From contig CM019069.1 in the NCBI GenBank assembly GCA_009667805.1, positions 47,736,201 to 47,800,200 on the forward strand: a stretch of 64,000 nucleotides of DNA, read 5' to 3'. The notes below the pieces were generated by a model. The model was not told where the DNA came from. It searched no databases and saw only the letters and a list, made by a program, of their open reading frames with translations. Each line of letters starts with the position of its first letter. Position 1 is the first letter of the stretch. This DNA is from Leptobrachium leishanense. Its lineage: Eukaryota; Chordata; Amphibia; Anura; Megophryidae. Positions 20,649 through 30,760 of the stretch are shown here, piece after piece. The translations under genes were made by a program, and so were the position numbers.

Positions 20649-21508
20649 GTTTATTATTGTAGAAGACATTTACACATCCCAGCAATTCAAAGAACTGCTT
20701 CACAGAGCTCATGTGGTACAATACCCATATGCAGCAAGGAACTCTGGGTAAGACATGCAAATGATGTTTGCAATTTCTCACTTTTTTGCATCCTGGTTCT
20801 GTTTTAACACAGAACCCTCTAAACAATGCCATGCCATACTAGATGGCTTTTTTTTTTGTGAAGGTCAGGTTTATGCAACAAGTCACAGCTACTCCTTTGT
20901 TTCGGGCTTATTATACCCTCATCAGCAGGAGATAGACTCTGAGCATTTGCAGTTTGTTGCTTTATTGATTTACCCTAGGGGTAAAGCATCAAACTGCAAT
21001 TGGTCACGGTCTATCTCCTGCTGATGAGGGCATAATAAGCCCGAAAACAGCTGCACTGGAGTGGCTGTGACCTGTTGCATAAACCTGACCTTTGCTAACA
21101 TGAGCTGTCTAGAATGGCATGGCATTGTTTAGAGCAGTGGTTCCCAACCGCGGTCCTCAAGTACCCCCTAACAGGCCAGATTTTAAGGATTACTTTGGGG
21201 AAAAGCAGATTGAATCCTGCAATCACTGAGCAGCAAATCATATCACCTGTGTTGTGCTTCACATATCTGGCAAACCTGGCCAGTGAGGGGGACCAGAGGA
21301 CCGCGGTTGGGAGCCACTGGTAAGAGGGTTCTGTGTTCAAACAGACCCAGGATGCAAAAAAGTGAGAAATTGTAAACATCATTTGCATGTCTTACCCAGA
21401 GTTCCTTGCTGCATATGTGGAATGTAGCACATGAGCTGTGTGAAGCGGTTCTCTGAATTGCTGTGATATGTAAATGACTTCTGCAATAATAAACTTTATT
21501 ATATGTAT
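20622..21508. mobile_element. Large palindromic element with nested hAT MITE
   Basis: Two ~350-bp arms in inverted orientation, sharing AATAAAGTTTATTATTG, CAAAGAACTGCTTCACA, AACTCTGGGTAAGACATGC and GAGGG(C/T)ATAATAAGCC. Each arm contains, near the centre, a hammerhead-like core: CTGATGAGGG...CCCGAAA at 21021-21046 on the + strand, and its mirror at 20900-20925 on the - strand. The right arm is split by a CAGTGGTTCCC hAT MITE (21135-~21319). A single-arm copy of the family is at ~37520-37890. The geometry recalls inverted pseudo-LTRs of Penelope-like elements. Confidence 0.7.
21135..21319. mobile_element. hAT-type MITE (CAGTGGTTCCCAACCGCGG)
   Basis: Ends CAGTGGTTCCCAACCGCGG and CCGCGGTTGGGAGCCACTG are near-perfect inverted repeats. 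The host arm reads GTTTAGAG before it and (G)GTAAGAG after it, an imperfect 8-bp duplication. The uninterrupted host sequence can be read from the opposite arm (20805-20835). Confidence 0.85.
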
Positions 21509-21697
21509 ACACAATGTATCTGTGCAGACAAATGCTTGCTCACTCTTGCTTTCCACATTTTAGGTCCCGATCTGCAGTTGGGTTTTTCTTTTCCTGGCAC
21601 ATGAAAATTAACCGTTTTGATTATCTACAGTTTGTAACTTATTTTAGGGTGTGCACGTTACATTTATAAGGGCTGCACATGCCTATGTATGCATATA

Positions 21698-22069
21698 CAG
21701 GCTGAGCACCTCTTATCTGGAGTTTCAAAATGTGGATTAGAGATGCTCTGGGCAGGTGCTGCACATCAGAAGAGAGACACAACTGCAGCAAACTGTGGCA
21801 CCTGCTGGAGCCTCTGGGCAGCCCCCAGCGTGTGACATGCTGACTGGAGTCTCACTGACTCAGAACATCATGTCTGCGGCGTAACCCCGCACAGCACTCC
21901 CAGCGTCTTTACATTGCTAGTGGCTGCAACAGAAAGTGTGTCGTGACTCTCCTTCTGTGATCTCCTTCCTCTCAAACGTCAGATTCACAAAGATTCCGAA
22001 ATCTGTAAAAATCCCAAATTCTGGGATGCTTGGGGTCCTGAGCATTCCGGATAAGGGGTGCTCCACCTG
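21698..22069. mobile_element. Tigger/pogo-like non-autonomous element
   Basis: Ends CAGGCTGAGCACCTCTTATC and GGATAAGGGGTGCTCCACCTG are inverted repeats. TA flanks both sides (21696-21697, 22070-22071). The CAG start and the GAGTATCCCTTATCC-like terminal sequence are those of the Tigger branch of Tc1/mariner/pogo elements. Its body (21740-21960) is unique, and no transposase is present. 22070-22980 is unique DNA with no gene seen. Confidence 0.8.
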
Positions 22070-23043
22070 TACATACGCTCACAGGGCAAATACAGCAGCC
22101 AGGTAGCCACTTCCATATTTCTGTGTCATTCTACGCAAATCCTAGTATGCAGTACATTGTTTGGCCCCTAGGTTTTCTCTTTAGATCTTAAATGTCATGC
22201 AAAATCTATTTGCGATGTTGACATGTGGTGTTTTCTTCAAAGAATAAAGATTTCCAAGCCACAGACCATTATTTGCAAACAGGTTTGATGCTGGCATAGA
22301 GCTGTATATCCCAAGATGGGCACATCATGGTATGTTTACAAAACATTTAGATACCCAGATCAGCTATCACAGTTGCAGGTTCACCCTTTCTCACTGGGGA
22401 AAACGGCTGTGATTGCGTGACTTCTTCCAGTTATCCCTGATCTATAGGTTGCACATCATTCCCAGACCACATTTTGCTCTTTAGGCACCTGCCCATTGCC
22501 ACTGAAGTCTGATGCCATGTGCAGATCATGCCTGGTATGTATTGTACAAAGGTCAATGTTTTCATTGAATCACTGGCCAAGCTGCTCTTCAGGTTAGAAT
22601 GTAAGCCTTATACACGAAGTTCAGTTTATTGACCTGAAGTGTTTGCTTTGTAGAGGAATTTTGGTTATGAAAGGTAGTTTAATATTAATAAATCAAGCCT
22701 CCTGGCACAATAGAATTGCTACATTATTTCATATACATGTCATATCCTCCAGAGCATGTTTTGTATTTTCTATCAGTTTATTGAGATACATTTCATGTGG
22801 AATGCTACAATTTAAAGTCTTAAAACTGTAATGAATACACCTTACTAACATCCTATATTGTGATGAGTAGTCCTACTTATTTTTTTTCATTTTCTACAGC
22901 AACGACTTGAGATTTTTCATTTTCCATAGAAGATTCAGAAAGTTTGTATTACACTGCAAACTGCACATCCACTGCCCAGCCACTTTACTAGATGTACCCT
23001 AGCCGTGCACACAAATGGTTAATTCCACTCCATTGCACGTCAT

Positions 23044-23690
23044 GTGGCCAGTTTGGGGTATAAATATAGAACAACTTTTCCATTATCCGTTTACAGCTGT
23101 GGTTTGTACTCTATAATCAGAAAGGGCAAAGATCAAACAGACTTTGAATGTGGTATGATCGTTGGTGCAAGACGTGGCGGACAAAGTGTCCCTAAGAAGG
23201 CAGTTCTTCTGAACTTTTCAACAATCTCAAGGTTTATCAAGAATGGTGCAAGGAACAGTCAAGTAACATCAGAATTCATCATAGGTGATCAAAAAAACAT
23301 CTTGCAGCTCCCCACTAGACACCTGCTGCGGATGGGGTACAGCAGCCTACAGCCATATCGGGTACTGTTGTTATCAGGAGAGCAGGTCTTCAGTGGGCAC
23401 AGCAACATCAGCATTGGCCCATCAAAGGAAAAATGTTGCTTGGTCTGATGAGTCAAAGATCCTGGTGCATTGTGTTGATGGCAGACTCAGAATTTGGCGC
23501 GCACACCATGAATCCATAGTCCCTTCATTTCTGACAACGGTGCAAGCTGGTGGGGGCAGTGTCATGGTGTGGAGAATGTTTTCCTGGCACACATTGGCTC
23601 CATTGATACAACTGGATTCCAGAGTGAACGTAAACACGATCTGGTGACTGACAGCTGGGAAATTCAAAATTCCAGCTGCTGGTGACATGT
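23044..23690 (+). pseudogene. Decayed Tc1/mariner transposase
   Basis: Two overlapping frames preserve Tc1 transposase pieces. Frame 1 (23044-23448) has the N-terminal DNA-binding region with DFECGMIVGARRGGQS and FSTISRFIKNG. Frame 2 (23285-23647) has the catalytic region with NVAWSDESKILVH (first Asp of the DDE triad) and QAGGGSVMVWRMFSWHTLAPL. A frameshift lies between them and the stretch linking the domains is shortened. The part carrying the second Asp and Glu is absent. The copy is dead. No terminal inverted repeats were found. Confidence 0.8.
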
Positions 23691-24430
23691 GTGGGCTCAG
23701 GAAACTCCTCTACGTCGCCCAGCATTTTCTTCCAAACCAGAGATGAGGGGAGGGCACTCAACACACCCTGACCACTTTGGCATTTTAGAGTGTGCCTTTA
23801 ATGTATAATATTATTTTTTTTAATCTGGGAGGGAAGAAACTAATTTCAGAAATATAATATTATTGGGGTTTGGTCTGACCATGTAGCCTTATCACAACAC
23901 GGCCATCACTCCGTTAAAATATCACAATGCCAAACAAAACACTGGTAGCGCTGAAACACACTAGATGGTCCTTGTTCCTCAACCATCAAAGAATGAATAA
24001 CAAACAGAGATGGTGTAGCGAGTACAATGTCCTTCTTGGGGTGGACTATAAGAGTCACAAGGCTGAACTTCTGGAGTCTTTCTCTTCAGATACCCCTAGA
24101 AGAAAGGTACATCATAGTGCGACCCATAAGAAATCATATAAATATGGTGTAGATGAACAATAGCAGTCACATGGGTTAGAACCCTCCTGGTTCTAGGTCA
24201 ATCGCCTTAGGGTAGTTTCCTGCCACCCAAATGCCCTTCCAGAAAAGGTCTGCTCTCCACGTCCACAAGGATCTCGACCAGGAAGTGTATTACAATGGAT
24301 AATGAAAGTCTGCTCCGGATGAAGGATTTTTTTAAAAATGAAGACTCCAGCAATTAACATAGTAAAAATATTTAATAAAAAATAAACAAAACAATAGGCC
24401 AGAACGCGTTTCGCCGATAAAATATTCTAT

Positions 24431-24465
24431 CGGGAAGCCTTTGATATATCTTATTGGCGAAACGC
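24431..24465 (+). other. Hammerhead-like relic (GCC...GGCGAAACGC)
   Basis: CGGGAAGCC, a 16-nt loop, then GGCGAAACGC: a GCC/GGC stem directly followed by GAAAC. The CTGAAGA box is degraded to CGGGAA. An inverted sequence at ~24405-24425 mirrors the GGCGAAACGCGTTCTGG part, so the whole makes a fold-back of about 75 bp. Confidence 0.35.
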
Positions 24466-25064
24466 ATTCTGGCCTATTTTATTTGAACAATGTGTGTGAA
24501 GGCAGCGCTTCTATATTGTATAGATTGTTGGGGTCGGTGCTGCCGTAGCAGAATAGAAAGTGTCCACACACTTCCAAGGACACAAGTTAAAGAGAAATAT
24601 GAAGTGAATTCCTGGCGCACCTTATATATTCAAACAAATCTTTAGGGTACAATGTGTATAACACAGATGTGCATTTGAAGTGAAAATATAAATACATTTT
24701 TCAGACGTGTGGGTGTGTATATATATATATATTTTTTTTTTCCTTTTTAATTATATATGTCTGACACTGAGAGAACACTCCGGAAATGAAAATCAGAAGT
24801 ACTGATATTTTTGATGATAATGTTGTTCCCTCTTCTCCTTGGTGTGACTTCTGGAAATGGCTTTCTCGATGGAAAAACGAGGTGCTGTATGAATTCCAGG
24901 GAGAGGGTGGAGCAAACCTGATACAGTCAGGTACTGGTAAAAAGATACAATACAGGCAGCAGGACGAGGTGCTACTGTAATTTTTCAAAATGTATTCATG
25001 TAAAATAAGCCATATGGTAAGCTTAATTCGAATGTAAAAGAGTATTGGTAAATGACTGCAAAAA

Positions 25065-25117
25065 GAGGACCACTCAAAACGCGTTTTCGCCTACCGGCTT
25101 CTTCAGTAAGTGTCCTC
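25065..25117 (-). other. Hammerhead ribozyme-like sequence (all three stems possible)
   Basis: Read on the - strand: GAGGACACT (stem I, 25117-25109), TTA, CTGAAGA (conserved core), an extra A, GCC-GGTA-GGC (stem II with 4-nt loop), GAA, AAC-GC-GTT (minimal stem III), T at the cleavage position, then GAGTGGTCCTC. The last segment re-pairs with the 5' strand (9 pairs, one bulged G). This is the layout of type I hammerheads with tiny stem III reported from Penelope-like and related retroelements. The one departure is the additional A before stem II. Possibly active, or a recent relic. Confidence 0.5.
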
Positions 25118-25478
25118 GAACAGTCTGTAATAAAAAATGTCAATAAAATATATTGATATAAAATATTGTTTTATTTGTTTATTTTTTTATTAAATCGTTT
25201 TACTACTATTTTTATTGCTGGAGTCTTCATTTTTAAAAAAACTCCTTCATCCAGAGCAGACTTTCATTATCCATTGTATTGCACTTGCTGGTCGAGATCC
25301 TTGTGGACGTGGAGAGCAGACCTTTTCTGGAAGGGCATTTGGGTGGCAGGAAACTACCCTAAGGCGATTGACCTAGAACCAGGAGGGTTCCAACCCATGT
25401 GACTGTTATTGTTCATCTACACCACATTTATATGATTTCTTATGGGTCGCACTATGATGTACCTTTCTTCTAGGGGTA

Positions 25479-25762
25479 CTCATGAAAATGTAGACTCGAA
25501 TGCAGCCCCAGACGTGGATCAATAGAGTGAGGGTCTCCTGCTCCACAGCCCCATACAGCAATAAAATAATAAAAAGAACTCCAGAATCCACAATATAATT
25601 CATATGGATTTAATCCAACACCAAGAAAGCAAGGCAACGTTTCGACCACAACTGGTCTTTGTCAAGCCTCAAGGCTTGTGGTTGAAACGTTGCCTTGCTT
25701 TCTTGGTGTTGGATTAAATCCATTTGAATTCTATTGTGGATTCTGGAGTTCTTTTTATTTTA
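25479..25762 (-). mobile_element. 284-bp retroposed fold-back element with 15-bp target duplication
   Basis: Flanked by TTTCTTCTAGGGGTA at 25464-25478 and again at 25763-25777; the uninterrupted target exists in the left arm of the host palindrome. Internally it is an inverted repeat (AACTCCAGAATCCACAAT ... ATTGTGGATTCTGGAGTT). It contains a - strand hammerhead-like core at 25637-25667: TTGACAAA, a GACC...GGTC stem, then GAAACGTTGCC. The long, exact duplication argues for retroposition rather than cut-and-paste. Confidence 0.65.
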
Positions 25763-26200
25763 TTTCTTCTAGGGGTAGCTGAAGAGGAAGACTCCAGAAG
25801 TTCAGCCTTGAGACTCTTACAGTCCACCCCAAGAGAGACATTGTTATCGCTACACCATTTCTCTGTTTGTTAAAATATCCCAATGGTTTTGGACTTTATG
25901 CTACCCTCATTATCAGGGGGTCACTTACTAGGATCAGGTCCTTGACAATTTGAGCATTAGCCATGTTCAGAAGGCATGGGGTTTATCCGATTTGTATTCC
26001 GTGTGGTACAGGAATAACCAGGCATACAAAACCAGAGCTGACAATAACATGCACTTTTGTGATCGAGTATAATCTGATTCACCATTGCTTTTTATCACAA
26101 GATGGAGAAATAATTGCCACATTTCAAAAATCATCTTTGCATCATTTTGTTAGCAGGAATCGCAGAACAACATTGGGGAAAATAAAAGGATATCCTATAG

Positions 26201-26337
26201 CTGTGACGGCAAACCTTGACCCTCCCCCCCTGATGTTTCTGAACTACATGTTCCATGATGCTCAGTCAGCTTTATCTGTAACTAAGCATCTTGGGACATG
26301 TAGTTCAGAAACATGTGGCCATGGTTTGCCATCGCTG
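26201..26337. mobile_element. hAT MITE, CAGCRATGGCAAACC subfamily, with 8-bp duplication
   Basis: Ends CTGTGACGGCAAACC and GGTTTGCCATCGCTG; flanks TCCTATAG (26193-26200) and TCCTATAA (26338-26345) match at 7 of 8. The arms contain CTGAACTACATGTTCC / GGGACATGTAGTTCAG. Confidence 0.85.
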
Positions 26338-26559
26338 TCCTATAACATAGTCGCCACCTTGTGGACCCGTATAGAAATGATCTGTCAAAAGCGGTGCTCA
26401 TTTAAAAAATGTTCCTTACGTTTAGATGCTTTGGAAAAGCTGTGATTTGACGGGAAAAAAAACAGCACCACATTCGCTCTGTTTGATTGGAGTACGGTGC
26501 AAATAGAAGGGTTAGTATTTGTTCTTGTTTTAAGGTTACTTTTTGGGGTCAGGATCTCC

Positions 26560-27672
26560 CTAACCTGTGCTATTCACAATATTCATAAATGATCTGCCCA
26601 ATGTCTGCAAAGCCTCAACTATACACATGTACGCAGACGACACTGTAATCTATACCAGCAAACCAAATCTCCCGCAGCTGGAGGCCGTGCTGCAAGAACA
26701 ATTCACAGAGGTAGAAAAGTGGATCGCAGATAACAAACTTTTTCTAAATACTGACAAAACTGTTACAATGCTCTTTGGAACCGCACCTAAACTACACAAA
26801 TTGCAAACACCCCATCTATTTGTCAGGACAAAATCAAATAACACACTGACTACAGTCACTTCCCTCAAATATCTAGGTATGTGGTTAGACCCAAATCTAT
26901 CTTTTGGCCCCACATAGAAAAACTCTCATCTAAACTCTACCCCAAACTAGGTGCCCTGTACAGAAATAAATCCTGCCTGAGCCCCGCGGTAAGAAAACAG
27001 ATTGTACAACAAATGCTTATGCCGGCTATTGAATACGGAGATGTAGTGTATGCAGCCGCCCCTCAAACACACCTCCAGAAACTTACTACAGTGTGTAACT
27101 CCTTCTGCCACTTTGTCCTACAATGTAACTACATGACCCACCATTGTGACATGTTAAAAGAACTAAACTGGCCGTCGTTGGAATCTAGACGCACCCTTCA
27201 CCTTTCCAACCTGGTGTTTAAGAGCTTTTCTGGGAAGCTACCACCCTACCTGAATATGCTGCTTCCTCCAGCAGTTCCCTCATCCTATAACCTCCGATCC
27301 AGGACCAGCACCTTACTTGCAATACCGCAATACAAAAAGAAAGTGGCTCGATCCTCATTTTCCTACAGAGCACCGCAAATATGGAATAACCTCCCAGACA
27401 CCATCAAATCTTCCCCCCAGTCTAAAGTCCCTTAAGTGCTCCCTATTAATATACCTCCATACAGAATGCACCTGTAAACATGTAACATAATGACTTTATT
27501 TCCTACATATTTATTTTTCTGTTAATCTGTATATTTGGTTTTGTGTTAATATCTTGCATTTTACTACTTTGTATTTCTGTAACCACTCAATGTTCTTGAA
27601 CCCAGGACATACTTGAAAACGAGAGAAATCTCAATGTATCCTTCCTGGTAAAATCCTTTATAAATAAATAAA
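26560..27672 (+). pseudogene. CR1/L2-like LINE, 5'-truncated reverse transcriptase
   Basis: Frame 26567-26917 starts inside the reverse transcriptase. It has FINDLPN and the catalytic MYADDTVIY box, then NKLFLNTDKTVTMLFG and LKYLGMWLDPNLSFGP. Frame 26881-27435 continues with HIEKLSSKLYPKLGALYRN, MLMPAIEYGDVVYAAA and the C-terminal YNLRSRTSTLLAIPQYKKK...WNNLPDTI. A one-step frameshift near 26910 separates them. A 3' UTR follows (CTCAATGTATCCTTCCTGG) and ends in TATAAATAAATAAA. The same family is present on the - strand at 46349-47560 and as a 3' end at 33250-33340. The clade (CR1, L2 or Rex1) is not certain. Confidence 0.85.
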
Positions 27673-27990
27673 CCTTCAGATCCTGCTCCATTTTCGCTTC
27701 GTTTTTAGGCAACAGATTCTGCTCCTTCATTTGACAAGAGCGCCACAAGAAGGACCAGAATCCGGTCCGGTTGGTTTCTGTTAATGCTAACCATAAAACA
27801 AATAAGAGCATTTTTTCACAGTATTTGTGTCCAGAAAAATGACACGTGTGATGGCGCAAAAAAATACTTAAGTGTATTCTTGCGTCAAATACTACTTATA
27901 AAGTGTTTAAATGCAAGGAGCATTTTTAATCCGGCAACTTTGTTTTGATTCGCCTTTTCTGTCCGCGTTCACAGGATGGCGTCTTTTTGA

Positions 27991-28865
27991 GGCTAGGGAC
28001 AGATGAGCGCATTTTCTGCGGCCACCGTCAAAATGTACGTCGATGCGTGCGCACGCATTTTTTCACGGAATACGCTTAAGGCTAGGGACAGATGAGCGCA
28101 TTTTCTGCAGCCACCGTCAAAATGTACGTCGATGCGTGCGCACGCATTTTTTCACGGAATACGCTTAAGTGGTCAGAAGATGCGCAATTCTGGACCTATT
28201 TCATGACGGTGGGGTAAAAAGAAGTCTAGGGAAATCCGGCTGTTTGAACGTTATGTTGGCCGCACACTAGCAGCGTCTGACATCTCCTAATCACGCACAC
28301 ACGCTGCTATGCGGCCGCAGCGCACTTTGTACGTCAGTAGCAGCGGTTTCACGTTCTGATAAAAATGCGTTCATTTGCTGGTTGCGTGGTGTCGGCGCAC
28401 TTTTGTACGCACGTACTGCGTATATTGGCCGTCATTGGCCGTTATGTGCTGCTACTGCCGCCGTGATTTAGTGCGCCTGCACGCGCGTTCCGACTGCCCC
28501 ACTCTGACCCTAGCCTAAGTGGTCAGACGATGCGCAATTCTGGACGTATTTCATGACGATGGGGTAAAAAGAAGTCTAGGGAAATCCGGCTGTTTGAACG
28601 TTATGTTGGCCGCACACTAGCAGCGTCTGACGTCTCCTAATCACGCACACACGCTGCTATGCGGCCGCAGCGCACTCTGTACGTCAGTACCAGCGGTTTA
28701 ACGTTCTCGAAAAAATGCGTTCATTTTCCACTTGCGTTGCGCGGCCGGACTTTTGTGCGACCGTACGTCGTATATTGGCCATCATTGCCTGTCATCTGCT
28801 GCTAGTGCGGCCGTGATTATGTGCGCCAGAACGCGCGTTCGCACTGCCTCAGTCTGACCCTAGCC
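27991..28865. mobile_element. Harbinger MITE with internal tandem amplification
   Basis: The left end GGCTAGGGACAGATGAGCGC occurs twice, 89 bp apart (27991 and 28080), each followed by the same 89 bp. Then a ~350-bp block ending in the right terminus (CTCTGACCCTAGCC) occurs twice in tandem (28169-28518 and 28519-28868). The outer right end is followed by TTA. The element belongs to the family at 34112, 43187 and 45108, with added head-to-tail duplications at both ends. Confidence 0.85.
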
Positions 28866-29639
28866 TTAGAGTGAATCGTGAGCAAAAAATGGTACTTGGC
28901 AAATATGATAGAACTACTAATAAATATCAATGGCGAATACTGGGAATGAAAGGAGGAATGAAATATAAAACAGATAAATGTATTGCTTCATTTGCCATAC
29001 AATCTCACACACACAACGTAAATAAAAAGGGGGGGACAATCACATGTTGGTTGAATAACTTGGGGTCGGATGGAGCATCAGCTTTTGAGACAGACGACCA
29101 CAGCGAATTGGGCCCGAATATTACTCGTCCTCTGATCCCTTGGGATAATGGACTTGTCATCTCCATTATGTCAATAAGAGCATTAAGCATTGTTTGGAAC
29201 AAGACCAAAGTATCTTCTTTATAGAACCTGATTTGAAACATTTGTTATGGACTGATTGCAGGGGGTTTTATTGCTGTGCAGCTCTGTTATACACCAGTAC
29301 AATCCCAAATATTTGGAGTACTTACAGTAGAGGCCCATTGGGACTGGCACTCCTAGGTAAGGGGCACTTGGGAAGTATGATCTATGCATTAACCTGTTTT
29401 AGCATTTCAGTTCTTTGTGACAGGGAATGGATCTATTTCGCTTCTGCTTTGCTGTGTAATGTGATAATCTGAAGTGAATTTACTCTGCATGAATAGGGCC
29501 AGTAAAGGAACACACATTTGGACACAATGATACAATTCCTTCCTTACACCTTCACGTTAGGACAGGCTAAAGTCTCACATTATATATCAATATGGTAACA
29601 AAGCCAGTGAGGCAGGTTTTTGGTCTCTGTCGCTATCCG

Positions 29640-29840
29640 TAGCTTGGGGACGAATGGACGAAATTCGATTTCCGCCAGAAAGCTTCAGCCAATGGCGGGG
29701 TGGCTGTCGTGATCACGTGACGTTCGCTAGCCACACCTTCCCGTCATGCCGGTTCTTAGAGTCCTCCGCTGCTTAGGGCAGTCAGGTAAGGTTCCGCCTC
29801 AGGTGGGACTGTGCTCGCCGACACCGGAAGTCACGGGAAC
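29640..29840 (+). promoter_or_regulatory. CpG-rich TATA-less promoter, candidate for METAP1D
   Basis: The density of CpG is well above the surrounding unique DNA. The segment has an inverted CCAAT-box context (AGCCAATGGCGGGG, ~29687), an E-box/CRE-like ATCACGTGACG (~29713) and an ETS-type CCGGAAGT (~29822). These are typical elements of housekeeping promoters. It lies ~9.6 kb after the end of HAT1 and overlaps an ATG exon with a splice donor. Confidence 0.5.
29746..29785 (+). CDS. METAP1D: Candidate first coding exon of METAP1D
   Basis: The ATG at 29746 opens 13 codons (MPVLRVLRCLGQS) plus one base, followed by GTAAGG, a good splice donor. The short peptide is basic and hydrophobic with no acidic residue, as expected for the start of a mitochondrial targeting sequence. 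METAP1D encodes the mitochondrial type 1D methionine aminopeptidase, which removes initiator Met from mitochondrially made proteins. In mammals METAP1D lies directly 3' of HAT1 in the same orientation, which is the main basis of this call. The peptide itself is too short to prove identity. I found no later METAP1D exon in the window, so intron 1 would be longer than 34 kb. It could instead be the first exon of another gene or a non-coding RNA promoter. Confidence 0.4.
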
Positions 29841-30369
29841 TGACTGAGAGTGGTGCCAGTGGCGCTGCACCTGGCATCAGGCCGCCATATTTAGTGCCCT
29901 CTCAGGGTGCTTGGCACATGTGGAACATAGGCCATTCATTGACCTGTTGAATGAAGGTTTCATGACCTCCTGAGCTAGTGACATTCTGTGGAGGGTGAAT
30001 GGAGGGTTGTGTCTCTGTGAACATGTCACCTGCTGCTCTAGATCTTCGTAACAACAAGGTGGCTCAGACCGTGATATAATGCCAGTAATCTCTTATTTTA
30101 GAGTATTTTATTAAGACCTTCCAGCCAATCTAGTATTTTATCGTCTTTTATTCTCAGTGCTGCTTGTTCATTATTTATACAATGTTGCAAGAAAGCTTTG
30201 CCATCCCATGCCAAGTTTTGCTTCCACAACAAACTCCCTGCTATAGGCATCCTACATGTTTGTTTGTTTTTTACTTCAACTTGCAACATTGTGTTTTAAA
30301 AACCTTTGTAGCCAGGTGTTCAGCAGTCTCTTCCATGGTGAATTGAAGACGCTAAAATGATGCCTTTGC

Positions 30370-30760
30370 GGGCAGTGCCATGATACACAGTGCCATGATA
30401 CTCTCACACTGCCATGCTGCTGTGCCATGATACACACTGCCATGATACGCACACACTGCCATGCTGCTGTGCCATGATACACAGTGCCATGATACTCTCA
30501 CACTGCCATGCTGCTGTGCCATGATACGCACACACTGCCATGCTGCTGTGGCATGATACACTCACACTGCCATGATACTCACACACTGCCATGCTGCTGT
30601 GCCATGATACACACTGCCATGATACGCACACACTGCCATGCTGCTGTGGCATGATACTCCCACACTGCCATGATATGCACACACTGCCATGCTGCTGTGG
30701 CATGATACTCCCACACTGCCATGCTGCAGTGACTTAGCAGGAGTGCACATGATCCCCACA
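30370..30760. repeat. Minisatellite of 'CACTGCCATGCTGCTGTG' units
   Basis: Tandem and partly higher-order copies of CACTGCCATG(ATACxCAC) and CACTGCCATGCTGCTGTGCC, about 20 and 45 bp apart, with a few related units reappearing at 31060-31160. Long - strand frames through it (repeating WQC, ISWHS) reflect the period only. A C-run and (CA)n follow at ~30850-30872. Confidence 0.9.

Larger units (their letters stand above)
23985..25880. mobile_element. Palindromic element with ~380-bp arms, interrupted by a 284-bp insertion
   Basis: Left arm 23985-24370 and right arm 25205-25478 plus 25763-25880 are inverted copies: GGTGTAGCGA/TCGCTACACC, CCCATAAGAAATCATATAAA, CTAGGTCAATCGCC and CACGTCCACAAGGATCTCGA. 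Between the arms lie a second, smaller inverted pair around GGCGAAACGC (24400-24475), a microsatellite, an unrecognised 64-codon frame and the best hammerhead-like motif of the window (25065-25117). The right arm is split by 25479-25762. The family is not one I can name; a Penelope-like origin is my inference. Confidence 0.65.

Noticed and set aside
24786..24980. 64-codon frame between palindrome arms
   Set aside because: No similarity recognised; too short and without initiation or splice evidence, although it lies inside a putative mobile element.
28871..29224. 117-codon open frame on the + strand
   Set aside because: No recognisable domain, no splice context, and unusual composition; it lies between a MITE array and the candidate promoter. 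Probably chance.
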